NCBI GenBank assembly: GCA_023249695.1
Contig: JAHFCD010000157.1
Coordinates: 1 to 6,151, forward strand
Source of the DNA: Elusimicrobiota bacterium
GTDB taxonomy: Bacteria; Elusimicrobiota; Elusimicrobia; UBA1565; UBA9628
Length of the DNA: 6,151 nt
Direction: 5' to 3'
The notes beneath the pieces were generated by a model. The model searched no databases. It saw nothing but the letters and a program-made list of their open reading frames with translations, and had not been told where the DNA came from. How positions within the stretch are numbered: the first letter of the stretch is position 1; each line of letters opens with the position of its first letter. The translations under genes were made by a program, and so were the position numbers. This document shows, one piece after another, positions 1 to 5,367 of the stretch.

Positions 1-448
1 GGAACTCCGACATGCGGTCGCCGCGCAGGGTGACGCGCACGCCGATCGGCATGCCCTGGCGCAGCTTGAAGTTGGAGATCGACTTCGTGGCCTTGCGGAC
101 CTGCGGCCACTGACCGGTGATCAGCGCCAGCTCCTCGCGCGCGTTGTCCAGCATCTGGACGTTGTCGCGGGCTTCGGAGACGCCGACGTTGAGCACGATC
201 TTGCGGAGGTTCGGAACCTCGTGCTTGTTCGTGAGCCCGTGCTTTTCCATGAACGACGGAATCACGCTCTCGCGATAGAAAGTCTTGAGGCGCGGGACCG
301 GGTGCTCGGTCTCGCGGCCGTCCTGATTGAGCTCGAACGCCGGGCCGGCCTTGGAGGCGGCCTGCTTCTCGAGGCCCGCCTTCTTAGCGGCCTGGGCGGC
401 CTTATTCGCCGCCGCCTTCGCCTTCTCGTCTTGATTTTTCTCAGCCAT
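1..448 (-). CDS. rplE: 50S ribosomal protein L5 (uL5), C-terminus cut off by window edge
   Basis: L5 binds 5S rRNA and helps form the central protuberance of the large subunit, contacting the small subunit and P-site tRNA. The visible part is 149 residues plus one base, running off the left edge. Family signatures are HEVPNLRKIVLNVGVSEARD (about residues 75-95) and the stretch from ITGQWPQ through KLRQGMPIGVRVTLRGDRM (about 110-147), which matches the E. coli ISGQKP...KIRQGYPIGCKVTLRGERM region. The start is ATG at 448-446. A purine-rich AAGGA sits just upstream, and no ATG, GTG or TTG occurs again in frame until Met67, which is inside the conserved domain. This start therefore forces an N-terminal extension of about 50 residues, rich in Ala, Lys and Gln/Glu, before the canonical start region (VPRLKTFYRESV aligns with the E. 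coli LHDYYKDEV region). It lies 15 nt after rplX and is normally followed by rpsN or rpsZ and rpsH, outside this window. Identification is certain; the role of the extension is unknown. Confidence 0.97.
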   Translation of the reverse strand, partial: MAEKNQDEKAKAAANKAAQAAKKAGLEKQAASKAGPAFELNQDGRETEHPVPRLKTFYRESVIPSFMEKHGLTNKHEVPNLRKIVLNVGVSEARDNVQMLDNAREELALITGQWPQVRKATKSISNFKLRQGMPIGVRVTLRGDRMSEF

Positions 449-451
449 GGT

Positions 452-456
452 TCCTT
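452..456 (-). promoter_or_regulatory. Ribosome binding site of rplE
   Basis: On the minus strand AAGGA lies in the 15-nt gap between the rplX stop and the rplE ATG, 3 nt before the start codon. The spacing is short, but it is the only Shine-Dalgarno-like match in the gap. It supports the ATG at 448 as the real start and hence the long N-terminal extension of L5. Confidence 0.6.
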
Positions 457-463
457 ACCTGAA

Positions 464-790
464 TTAGGCGATCGTCTCGCCGGACTTGATCGCCACGCGG
501 GACTTGTCGCCGTTGGCGGCGGTCTTGATGCGGACGCGCGTGGGCTTGTTCGTCTTCGGATCGAGGAGCATGACGTTGCTCAGCGACAGAGGGGCTTCCA
601 TCTTCGAGATGCCGCCGGGATCGGTCTGCGTCGGCTTCTTGTGCTTCGTCACCATGTTGATCTTGGCGATCAGCACGCGGGTCGGCGTGAACTTATCGCC
701 GGCGATGAGCTCGAGCACCTCACCGATCTTGCCCTTCTCCTTGCCGGAGATCACGATGACCTTATCCTTCTTCTTGATCTTGAACTTCAT
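464..790 (-). CDS. rplX: 50S ribosomal protein L24 (uL24)
   Basis: L24 is an early-binding assembly protein of the large subunit that contacts the 5' domain of 23S rRNA near the peptide exit. The 108-residue product is close to the usual length of about 100-105. It opens with a basic MKFKIKKKDKV stretch followed by a KOW motif (VIVISGKEKGKIGEVLEL, about residues 11-28). It then has the family stretch around LIAKINMVTKHKKPTQTDPG (about 40-59) and the closing SNVMLLDPKTNKPTRVRIK region (about 71-89). The ATG at 790-788 is one base after the rplN TAA. A GGAGG inside the last rplN codons, about 9 nt upstream, serves as ribosome binding site, so the two genes are probably translationally coupled. 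The stop is TAA. Nothing is unusual. Confidence 0.97.
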   Translation of the reverse strand: MKFKIKKKDKVIVISGKEKGKIGEVLELIAGDKFTPTRVLIAKINMVTKHKKPTQTDPGGISKMEAPLSLSNVMLLDPKTNKPTRVRIKTAANGDKSRVAIKSGETIA

Positions 791-791
791 C

Positions 792-1160
792 TTAGACGAC
801 CTCCGGAGCGAGAGAAACGATCTTCAGGAACTCCTTGTCCCGAAGCTCCCGCGCGACGGGCCCGAACACGCGGGTGCCCTTCGGCTCGTTCTTGTCGTCG
901 ATCAAGCACGCGGCGTTGTCGTCGAAAGAAACGTGGGAGCCGTCGGCGCGGCGCAGGTTGCGCTTGACGCGCACCACGACCGCCTTGACGACCGTTCCCT
1001 TTTTGATCGCGCCGTTCGGGAGGGCATCCACGACGGAGCAAACGATGATGTCTCCCAAGGACGCGTAGCGGCGGTACGAGCCGCCCATCACGTGGAAGCA
1101 CTGCAGGCGGCGGGCGCCGGAGTTATCGGCGACGTTGACCATCGTGCGAAGCTGGATCAT
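792..1160 (-). CDS. rplN: 50S ribosomal protein L14 (uL14)
   Basis: L14 sits on the subunit interface of the large subunit, next to L19, forms intersubunit contacts, and is the docking site of the silencing factor RsfS. The product has 122 residues, the standard length. It starts with [19 protein letters not shown], the typical family N-terminus, and contains [20 protein letters not shown] (about residues 37-56), the [20 protein letters not shown] block and the [24 protein letters not shown] end that marks L14. The ATG at 1160-1158 overlaps the rpsQ TGA by 4 nt (ATGA). In E. coli the spc promoter lies in a gap immediately before this gene; here no gap exists, so transcription must come through from the upstream S10 genes. 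Confidence 0.98.
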   Translation of the reverse strand: MIQLRTMVNVADNSGARRLQCFHVMGGSYRRYASLGDIIVCSVVDALPNGAIKKGTVVKAVVVRVKRNLRRADGSHVSFDDNAACLIDDKNEPKGTRVFGPVARELRDKEFLKIVSLAPEVV

Positions 1161-1477
1161 TTGGCGTTAGCCTCCGCCAGGCCCTTGGGCGCGGCCTTGA
1201 CGATGCGGACGATGCGCCAGCGCTTCAGCTTGGACAGCGGCCGGGTGCTGGTGATCTCCACGACGTCGCCCTCGCGAGCCTCGTTGTTCTCGTCGTGAGC
1301 GTGGAACTTCTTGGACTTCTTCATGATCTTCTCGTAGAACGGGTGCCGGACGGAACGCGACACGCGGACGGTGCGGGTCTTGTTCATCTTGTCGGACACG
1401 ACGACTCCTTCGAGGGTCTTGCGGTTGCCGCGGTCGAGATCGAGCGCGGCGGCGGGAGCGGCGGCGGTCTTCGTCAC
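1157..1477 (-). CDS. rpsQ: 30S ribosomal protein S17 (uS17), GTG start, extended N-terminus
   Basis: S17 is a primary 16S rRNA-binding protein of the small subunit body, with an OB-fold. At 106 residues it is longer than the E. coli protein (84). The core is clear: [20 protein letters not shown] (about residues 22-41), [20 protein letters not shown] (about 44-63), then [20 protein letters not shown] (about 70-89). The start codon is GTG at 1477-1475, overlapping the rpmC TGA as GTGA. A full AAGGAGG lies 7 nt upstream, inside rpmC, and the next in-frame ATG (Met31) is already within the core, so GTG is well supported. This gives an Ala-rich N-terminal tail ([19 protein letters not shown]), about 13 residues beyond the usual start. 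The C-terminus also carries some 10 extra residues ([10 protein letters not shown]). The stop is TGA, overlapping the rplN start. Confidence 0.96.
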   Translation of the reverse strand: MTKTAAAPAAALDLDRGNRKTLEGVVVSDKMNKTRTVRVSRSVRHPFYEKIMKKSKKFHAHDENNEAREGDVVEITSTRPLSKLKRWRIVRIVKAAPKGLAEANAK

Positions 1478-1689
1478 TTCGCGGCCTCCTTACGGGAGAT
1501 GTAGGTCTTGAGGCGCGCGATCTCGCGGCGGAGATGGCGCAGCTCCATCGGGTTCTTGAGCGGAGCGACGTTGTGCTGGAACGTCAGCTTCGCGCGCTTC
1601 TCGAGCGCGGTCCGAAGCTCGTTTTTGAGCTCCGTCGGATTGAGAGCGGATTTGTCCAGCGTCGCGGACTTGGATTTTTTATCGGCCAT
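1474..1689 (-). CDS. rpmC: 50S ribosomal protein L29 (uL29)
   Basis: L29 is a small helical-hairpin protein at the peptide exit, beside L23, where it contributes to the docking area for trigger factor and signal recognition particle. The product is 71 residues (E. coli 63). Family features are the first helix LNPTELKNELRTALEKRAKL (about residues 16-35), a short loop (TFQHNVAPLKNPMEL), and the second helix RHLRREIARLKTYISRKEAA (about 51-70), matching the VRRDVARVKT block of L29. The first eight or so residues (MADKKSKS) are a polar N-terminal extra. The ATG at 1689-1687 lies 4 nt after the rplP TAA. I see no GGAGG-like site before it, so initiation probably depends on coupling to rplP. The stop overlaps the rpsQ start. 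Confidence 0.95.
   Translation of the reverse strand: MADKKSKSATLDKSALNPTELKNELRTALEKRAKLTFQHNVAPLKNPMELRHLRREIARLKTYISRKEAAK
1485..1491 (-). promoter_or_regulatory. Shine-Dalgarno site deciding the GTG start of rpsQ
   Basis: On the minus strand AAGGAGG, complementary to the usual 3' end of bacterial 16S rRNA, is embedded in the last codons of rpmC (in the Arg-Lys-Glu-Ala-Ala-Lys end). It lies 7 nt before the GTG at 1477. It is the best Shine-Dalgarno match among the junctions I inspected and argues that this non-ATG start is used efficiently. Confidence 0.8.
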
Positions 1690-1693
1690 ATAA

Positions 1694-2110
1694 TTAGATG
1701 TGCTCGCGGACGACGAACTTCGTGAGGATGGGAAGCTTGTAGGAGGCCATCTTGAGGGCCTTCTTGGCTTCGTCGAGGGTCAAGCCGCCGACCTCGAACA
1801 GCATGCGGCCGGGACGCACGACGGCGGCCCAATGATCGGGAGCGCCCTTACCCTTACCCATGCGGGTCTCGGCGGGGTGCTTCGTGATCGCCTTGTCGGG
1901 GAAGATGCGGACCCAGAGCTTGCCGCCTTTCTTGAGATGGCGGCTGATCGTCACGCGGCTCGCTTCGATCTGGCGCGCGGTCACCCACTTGGGCTCGAGC
2001 GCCTTGAGGCCGAACTCGCCGAACGCGAGGCTGACGCCGCGCTTCGCCGGTCCCTTGATGCGGGGATGAGAGTGAGGCTTGCGGTATTTGACGCGCTTGG
2101 GCATCAGCAT
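1694..2110 (-). CDS. rplP: 50S ribosomal protein L16 (uL16)
   Basis: L16 is a late-assembling large-subunit protein that contacts tRNA in the A and P sites near 23S helix 89. The product is 138 residues, the normal length. It begins [13 protein letters not shown] and contains [20 protein letters not shown] (about residues 30-49), [16 protein letters not shown] (about 74-89) and the closing block PGRMLFEV...[16 protein letters not shown]. Arg83 corresponds to the loop arginine that is hydroxylated in E. coli (Arg81); whether it is modified here cannot be seen. The ATG at 2110-2108 is one base after the rpsC TAA, with an AAGGGG-type site about 10 nt upstream inside rpsC. A second ATG two codons later is possible, but MLxPKR is the common family start. 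Confidence 0.98.
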   Translation of the reverse strand: MLMPKRVKYRKPHSHPRIKGPAKRGVSLAFGEFGLKALEPKWVTARQIEASRVTISRHLKKGGKLWVRIFPDKAITKHPAETRMGKGKGAPDHWAAVVRPGRMLFEVGGLTLDEAKKALKMASYKLPILTKFVVREHI

Positions 2111-2111
2111 C

Positions 2112-2864
2112 TTAGCGTCCCCCTTCCGGCACCGGCGCCGGGGCGGGAGCGGATGGCTGCTCGCCCGACTCGATGGACATCGCGGCCGCGACGAGCGCCG
2201 CCTCTTTCTTGGCCATCAGCTGCAGCTCCTTCAGGGACTTCACGAAGTGCTGCTTCTTGAAGATCCAGACCTTCACGCCGATGAGGCCGGCGTGCGTCAT
2301 GGCCTCCGCCGTGCCGTAGTCGACGTCCGCGGCGAACGTGTGCAGGGGCACGCGGCCCTCGCGCTGCCACTCGCGGCGCGAGATCTCGGCGCCGTTGACG
2401 CGGCCCGAGATCATGACTTTGATGCCGAGCGCGCCGGACTGGATCGTGCGTTCCATCGCGCGGCGCATCGCGCGGCGGTGGGCGATGCGCTTCTCGAGCT
2501 GGACCGCGATCGAGTCCGCGACGAGGCGGCTGTCGAGTTCGGGATCCTTGATCTCCATGACGTTGACGTACGTCTTGCGCGAGGTCATGGCCTCGACGTT
2601 CTTCCGCAGCGCTTCGATGTCGGCGCCCTTCTTGCCGATCACGACGCCGGGGCGGGCCGTGTGGATGTTGACGCGCAGGTACGAGCCGGCGCGCTCGATG
2701 CCGACCCAGCTGACCGCGGCCATGCGGAAGGCCTTGCGGACGAGGTTGCGGATCTTGAAGTCCTCGCCGATGAGGGCGGGAGCGTCCTTCGTGGAGAACC
2801 ACTTGGACTGCCAGTCGTGAATGTAGCCGAGGCGGAGCGCGTTCGGATGGATCTTATTACCCAT
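2112..2864 (-). CDS. rpsC: 30S ribosomal protein S3 (uS3)
   Basis: S3 lies at the mRNA entry channel of the small subunit and, with S4, contributes to mRNA unwinding. The product is 250 residues (E. coli 233). The N-terminus [20 protein letters not shown] is typical. A type II KH domain carries its GXXG loop as GKKG at residues 77-80 ([15 protein letters not shown]). The entry-channel basic residues of E. coli S3 (Arg131, Arg132, Lys135) correspond to Arg130, Arg131 and Arg134 in HRRAMRR, so the charge is kept. The C-terminal domain block [20 protein letters not shown] is followed by [13 protein letters not shown]. After about residue 215 comes a low-complexity Ala/Pro tail ([14 protein letters not shown]), a variable part of the family. 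The ATG at 2864-2862 follows rplV by 5 nt, with AAAGGA in the end of rplV as probable ribosome binding site. Confidence 0.98.
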   Translation of the reverse strand: MGNKIHPNALRLGYIHDWQSKWFSTKDAPALIGEDFKIRNLVRKAFRMAAVSWVGIERAGSYLRVNIHTARPGVVIGKKGADIEALRKNVEAMTSRKTYVNVMEIKDPELDSRLVADSIAVQLEKRIAHRRAMRRAMERTIQSGALGIKVMISGRVNGAEISRREWQREGRVPLHTFAADVDYGTAEAMTHAGLIGVKVWIFKKQHFVKSLKELQLMAKKEAALVAAAMSIESGEQPSAPAPAPVPEGGR

Positions 2865-2869
2865 GGTGA

Positions 2870-3244
2870 TTACTTTCCTTTGCCGGCGACGCGCTCATCG
2901 CTGACGATGACGGTCAAGTGGCAGACTTTGCGCTTGAAGGTGTAGGAGCGGCCCTGCGGAGCGGGCAGCATGCGCTTCATGTTCCCCATCGGCCCCATCG
3001 TGGACCAGCATTCCTTGATGAAGACTTTTTCGGGGTTGATCTGGTGGCCGTTCTTGGCGGCCTGGTTGACGAGGTTCGCCGCGGCGGAGCGGACGGCCTT
3101 GCCGACCATGACCGAGCAGATGCGGGGCATCATCGGAATGATCCGCTCGGCTTCGAGCACCGTCTTGCCGCGGATCTCCTTGAGGACCTGGCCGACCTTG
3201 CGCGTTCCGTAGCGCTGAAACCGAGAGTGTGCAGTAGCTTCCAT
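2870..3244 (-). CDS. rplV: 50S ribosomal protein L22 (uL22) with lengthened hairpin
   Basis: L22 spans the large subunit, its long beta-hairpin forming part of the exit-tunnel constriction with L4. The product is 124 residues (E. coli 110). The globular part is recognisable from RKVGQVLKEIRGKTVLEAE (about residues 15-33) and VGKAVRSAAANLVNQAAKNG (about 47-66), and the end HLTVIVSDE (about 109-117) is diagnostic. The hairpin differs from E. coli. Where E. coli has four residues (GPSM) between VDE and KRIMP, this protein has eleven (CWSTMGPMGNM, residues 79-89), a 7-residue insertion. The tip reads KRMLPAPQGRS instead of KRIMPRAKGRA; PAPQGR-type tips also occur in some other phyla from memory. 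The ATG at 3244-3242 lies 27 nt after rpsS, the longest gap in the window. The stop is TAA. Confidence 0.96.
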   Translation of the reverse strand: MEATAHSRFQRYGTRKVGQVLKEIRGKTVLEAERIIPMMPRICSVMVGKAVRSAAANLVNQAAKNGHQINPEKVFIKECWSTMGPMGNMKRMLPAPQGRSYTFKRKVCHLTVIVSDERVAGKGK

Positions 3245-3258
3245 GATATTTCTCTTTA
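3241..3258 (-). promoter_or_regulatory. A-rich translation start region of rplV
   Basis: Read on the minus strand, the start region is AAAGAGAAATATC followed by ATGG. It contains AAGAG 7 nt before the ATG and no GGAGG core. It is nearly identical to the sequence before rplB (AAGAGAAAATATC then ATGG). It lies in a 27-nt gap that also holds an upstream AAGGGA about 15-20 nt from the start. Probable weak ribosome binding site. Confidence 0.5.
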
Positions 3259-3271
3259 TCCCTTAGTCAGA

Positions 3272-3556
3272 TCAGGTCTTCGCGTCCGCGGCCTTGTTCG
3301 TGCCGCCGTGCGCCTTGAAGAAGCGCGTGAATGAGAATTCGCCGAGCTTATGGCCGACCATCTGCTCGTTGACATAAACGGGCAAGAACTTGCGGCCGTT
3401 GTGCACGGAGAACGTGTGTCCGACGAACTCGGGCGTGATGGTGCAGCGGCGCGCCCAGGTCTTGATCGGCTTCTTCTCGCCGGCGGAGTTCTGCTTCTGA
3501 ACCTTCTTGAGCAGCTTCGGCTCGACGTAGGGTCCCTTCTTAGTGGATCGGCTCAT
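3272..3556 (-). CDS. rpsS: 30S ribosomal protein S19 (uS19)
   Basis: S19 forms, with S13, the head of the small subunit near the A-site tRNA and the contacts to the central protuberance of the large subunit. The product is 94 residues, close to the E. coli length of 92. The sequence is strongly conserved: [19 protein letters not shown] at the start, [20 protein letters not shown] (about residues 29-48), [20 protein letters not shown] (about 51-70) and [15 protein letters not shown] (about 71-85), then a short variable tail NKAADAKT. The ATG at 3556-3554 follows the rplB TAA by 9 nt, and GAGGA in that gap is the ribosome binding site. The stop is TGA. Nothing unusual. Confidence 0.98.
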   Translation of the reverse strand: MSRSTKKGPYVEPKLLKKVQKQNSAGEKKPIKTWARRCTITPEFVGHTFSVHNGRKFLPVYVNEQMVGHKLGEFSFTRFFKAHGGTNKAADAKT

Positions 3557-3565
3557 AATTCCTCG

Positions 3566-4411
3566 TTAAGCGTGCTGCGCCGAGCGGCGCCGGTCGGAGA
3601 CGATCATCCAGCCCCAGACCTTCTTCTTATTGCGCGTCTTGAAGCCCTTCGAGAGCTGGTTCCAAGGAGAGCGCGGGTGGTTGTTTCCCTTCGACTTGCC
3701 GCGGCCGCCGCCGAGCGGATGGTCAGTCGCGTTCATCGCGCCGCCGCGGACGGTGGGGCGGATGCCGAGGTGGCGGTTGCGGCCGGCCTTGCCGAGCGTG
3801 ATCGTGTTGTGTTCGAAGTTGCCGACCTGGCCGATCGTCGCGTAGCAGGTGTCGGGCACCATGCGAACTTCGCCCGACGGCATCTTGATCTGCGCGTAGC
3901 CGCCGTCCTTCGCCATCAGCTGGGCCTGGGTGCCGGCCGAGCGCATCATCTGCGCGCCCTTGCCGGGGTTGAGCTCCACGCAATGGATGAAGGTACCTTC
4001 AGGAATCTTGATGAGGGGAAGCGCGTTGCCGATCTTGATCTCGGCCTCGGGCCCGCTCATGATCGCGTCGCCGACCTTCATGCCGGCGGGCTGCACGATG
4101 TAGCGCTTCTCGCCGTCGGCGTAGTTGACGAGGCAGATGCGCGCCGAGCGGTTCGGATCGTACTCGACCGAGACGACCTTGCCCGGGACGCCGGCCTTGT
4201 CGTGACGCTTGAAGTCGATCGCGCGGAACGCGCGCTTGTGGCCGCCGCCCTGATGGCGAACCATGATCATGCCGGTGTTGTTGCGGCCGCCCTTGCGGGT
4301 CAATTTAGAAACGAGGCTCTTCTCAGGAACGTTCGTGGTGACGTCCGAGTAGTCCTGGGAGGTCATCCCGCGGCGGGAAGGCGTGTACGGCTTATAGGAT
4401 TTGATGGCCAT
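3566..4411 (-). CDS. rplB: 50S ribosomal protein L2 (uL2)
   Basis: L2 is a primary 23S rRNA-binding protein needed for subunit association and peptidyl-transferase centre function. The product is 281 residues (E. coli 273). The N-terminal domain has [20 protein letters not shown] (about residues 41-60), DFKRHDKAG and [20 protein letters not shown] (about 82-101). The central part has [20 protein letters not shown] (about 148-167), and the C-terminal part has [19 protein letters not shown] (about 218-236). His231 corresponds to the conserved E. coli His229 implicated in peptidyl-transferase activity. Two residues later the usual His of DHPHGGG is Leu233 (codon CTC at 3715-3713). The C-terminus [20 protein letters not shown] is slightly longer than usual. 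The ATG at 4411-4409 follows rplW by 11 nt. The identity is certain; the Leu substitution is notable because DHPHGGG is one of the best-kept motifs of bacterial L2. Confidence 0.98.
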   Translation of the reverse strand: MAIKSYKPYTPSRRGMTSQDYSDVTTNVPEKSLVSKLTRKGGRNNTGMIMVRHQGGGHKRAFRAIDFKRHDKAGVPGKVVSVEYDPNRSARICLVNYADGEKRYIVQPAGMKVGDAIMSGPEAEIKIGNALPLIKIPEGTFIHCVELNPGKGAQMMRSAGTQAQLMAKDGGYAQIKMPSGEVRMVPDTCYATIGQVGNFEHNTITLGKAGRNRHLGIRPTVRGGAMNATDHPLGGGRGKSKGNNHPRSPWNQLSKGFKTRNKKKVWGWMIVSDRRRSAQHA

Positions 4412-4425
4412 GATATTTTCTCTTA
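4408..4425 (-). promoter_or_regulatory. A-rich translation start region of rplB
   Basis: On the minus strand the gap after the rplW stop (TAA, whose last bases it shares) reads TAAGAGAAAATATC before ATGG. It has AAGAG 8 nt from the ATG but no GGAGG. The same short sequence, with one A fewer, precedes rplV. Probable weak ribosome binding site. Confidence 0.5.
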
Positions 4426-4722
4426 GGCGGCGGGGGTCGCGAAGTCGATCTTCTGACCTTTCGTCACCGTGACGATGGCCTTCTTCCAGTCGGGGCGCAT
4501 GCCGCCGCCGCGTCCGAACCGGCGGAACTTGCCGGGGACGACCTGCGTGCGGATCTTCTCGACGGTGACCTTGAACATCGTCTCGACGGCGCGCTTGATG
4601 TCGGTCTTCGTCGCGTCGGGAGCGGCTTCGAAGAGGTACTGGTTGTACTTCTCCTGGTTGCCCGTGCCGCGCTCGGTGAGGAGGGGCCGGACCAGAATTT
4701 CGTGAAGAGCTTTATCGGACAT
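4423..4722 (-). CDS. rplW: 50S ribosomal protein L23 (uL23)
   Basis: L23 lies at the peptide exit and is the main docking site for trigger factor, signal recognition particle and the Sec translocon. The product is 99 residues, the usual length. It opens with [16 protein letters not shown]. Glu17 corresponds to the conserved Glu18 of E. coli L23 that contacts trigger factor. The middle has the [20 protein letters not shown] helix region (about residues 36-55), followed by the extended basic loop [20 protein letters not shown] (about 61-80) and the final strand [15 protein letters not shown] (about 80-94). The ATG at 4722-4720 lies 12 nt after rplD, and AAGGGAG, partly inside the rplD stop codon, is about 7 nt before it. 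The stop is TAA. Confidence 0.97.
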   Translation of the reverse strand: MSDKALHEILVRPLLTERGTGNQEKYNQYLFEAAPDATKTDIKRAVETMFKVTVEKIRTQVVPGKFRRFGRGGGMRPDWKKAIVTVTKGQKIDFATPAA

Positions 4723-4734
4723 CGTCGTACTCCC

Positions 4735-5358
4735 TTAGTTCCAGCGCGCGCCGAGCTTCTCGAGCGCGGGCTGCGTGATCACGAGCTTCTTGCAGTAAAG
4801 AACCTCGTAAGCGTTGATATCCGCCGCGAGGCGGACCGCCACGGTGGCGAGGTTGCGGGCGGCCAGGACGAGCGCCGGGTTCGGAGCGTCGAGGACGATG
4901 AGCGTCTTCCCCTCGCAGCCGAGTTTCGCCAAGGTCGCCGCGACGAGCTTCGTCTTCGGCTCCTTTAGGACGAAGTCCTTAACACAAACGAGGCCGCCGT
5001 CCTGCGCGCGGGCCGACAGGGCCTGCGCGAGAGCGAGACGGGCCTTCTGGCGAGGGTAGTCGAGGCGCGAACCGCGGCCCGTGCGGGGACCGTGGATGAT
5101 CGCGCCGTGGCGCCACAGGCCGGAACGGATCGAGCCCGCGCGGGCGCGGCCGGTTCCCTTCTGCTTCCACGGCTTGCGGCCGCCGCCGGACACCGTCGTG
5201 CGGCTCTTGGTGTTCGAGCTCCACGCGCGCTGGTTGGCGAGGTAGATGGTGACGAACTCATGAAGGAAGCGCTTCTCCGGCTTGTGGCCGAAAATCTCCT
5301 CTTTGAGGGAGACCGTGCCGGTCTCTTTGCCGTTGACGTCGATAACTTTAGCGTCCAT
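4735..5358 (-). CDS. rplD: 50S ribosomal protein L4 (uL4)
   Basis: L4 has a globular surface domain and an extended loop reaching the exit-tunnel constriction opposite L22. In E. coli it also represses the S10 operon; that leader would lie outside this window. The product is 207 residues (E. coli 201). The loop is clear: SGGGRKPWKQKGTGRARAGS (residues 57-76), then IRSGLWRHGAIIHGPR (about 77-92). Lys67 in QKGTGRARAG corresponds to the E. coli Lys63 region, where macrolide-resistance changes occur; the residue is the wild-type lysine. The remainder matches the family by KARLALAQALSARAQDGGLV (about 104-123), the TLIVLD strand and INAYEVLYCKKLVIT (about residues 184-198). The ATG at 5358-5356 follows rplC by 9 nt. 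An AAGGG lies about 6 nt before the start, partly in the rplC stop codon. The stop is TAA. Confidence 0.98.
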   Translation of the reverse strand: MDAKVIDVNGKETGTVSLKEEIFGHKPEKRFLHEFVTIYLANQRAWSSNTKSRTTVSGGGRKPWKQKGTGRARAGSIRSGLWRHGAIIHGPRTGRGSRLDYPRQKARLALAQALSARAQDGGLVCVKDFVLKEPKTKLVAATLAKLGCEGKTLIVLDAPNPALVLAARNLATVAVRLAADINAYEVLYCKKLVITQPALEKLGARWN

Positions 5359-5367
5359 GTTGATCCC

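Noticed and set aside
221..1298. Plus-strand open frames of 248 and 270 codons opposite rplE, rplX, rplN and rpsQ
   Set aside because: They overlap one another and lie against several certain genes; long stop-free antisense frames are expected in GC-rich coding DNA.
2079..2945. Plus-strand open frame of 288 codons opposite rpsC
   Set aside because: Antisense shadow of S3 with the same biased Ala/Arg/Asp/His composition and no sign of independent coding.
3245..3271. The 27-nt rpsS-rplV gap as a possible promoter, terminator or protein-binding leader
   Set aside because: Too short for a promoter pair, with no inverted repeat or T-run. It holds only weak Shine-Dalgarno-like sequence.
3350..4426. 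Plus-strand open frame of 358 codons opposite rpsS and rplB
   Set aside because: It is exactly antisense to two highly conserved ribosomal genes. The protein is an Arg/Ala/Leu/Asp-rich composition typical of reading GC-rich codons backwards, with no recognisable domain.
5000..5220. Macrolide-resistance type change in the L4 loop
   Set aside because: The loop QKGTGRARAG is intact, with the lysine equivalent to E. coli Lys63 present, so there is no sign of a resistance allele.
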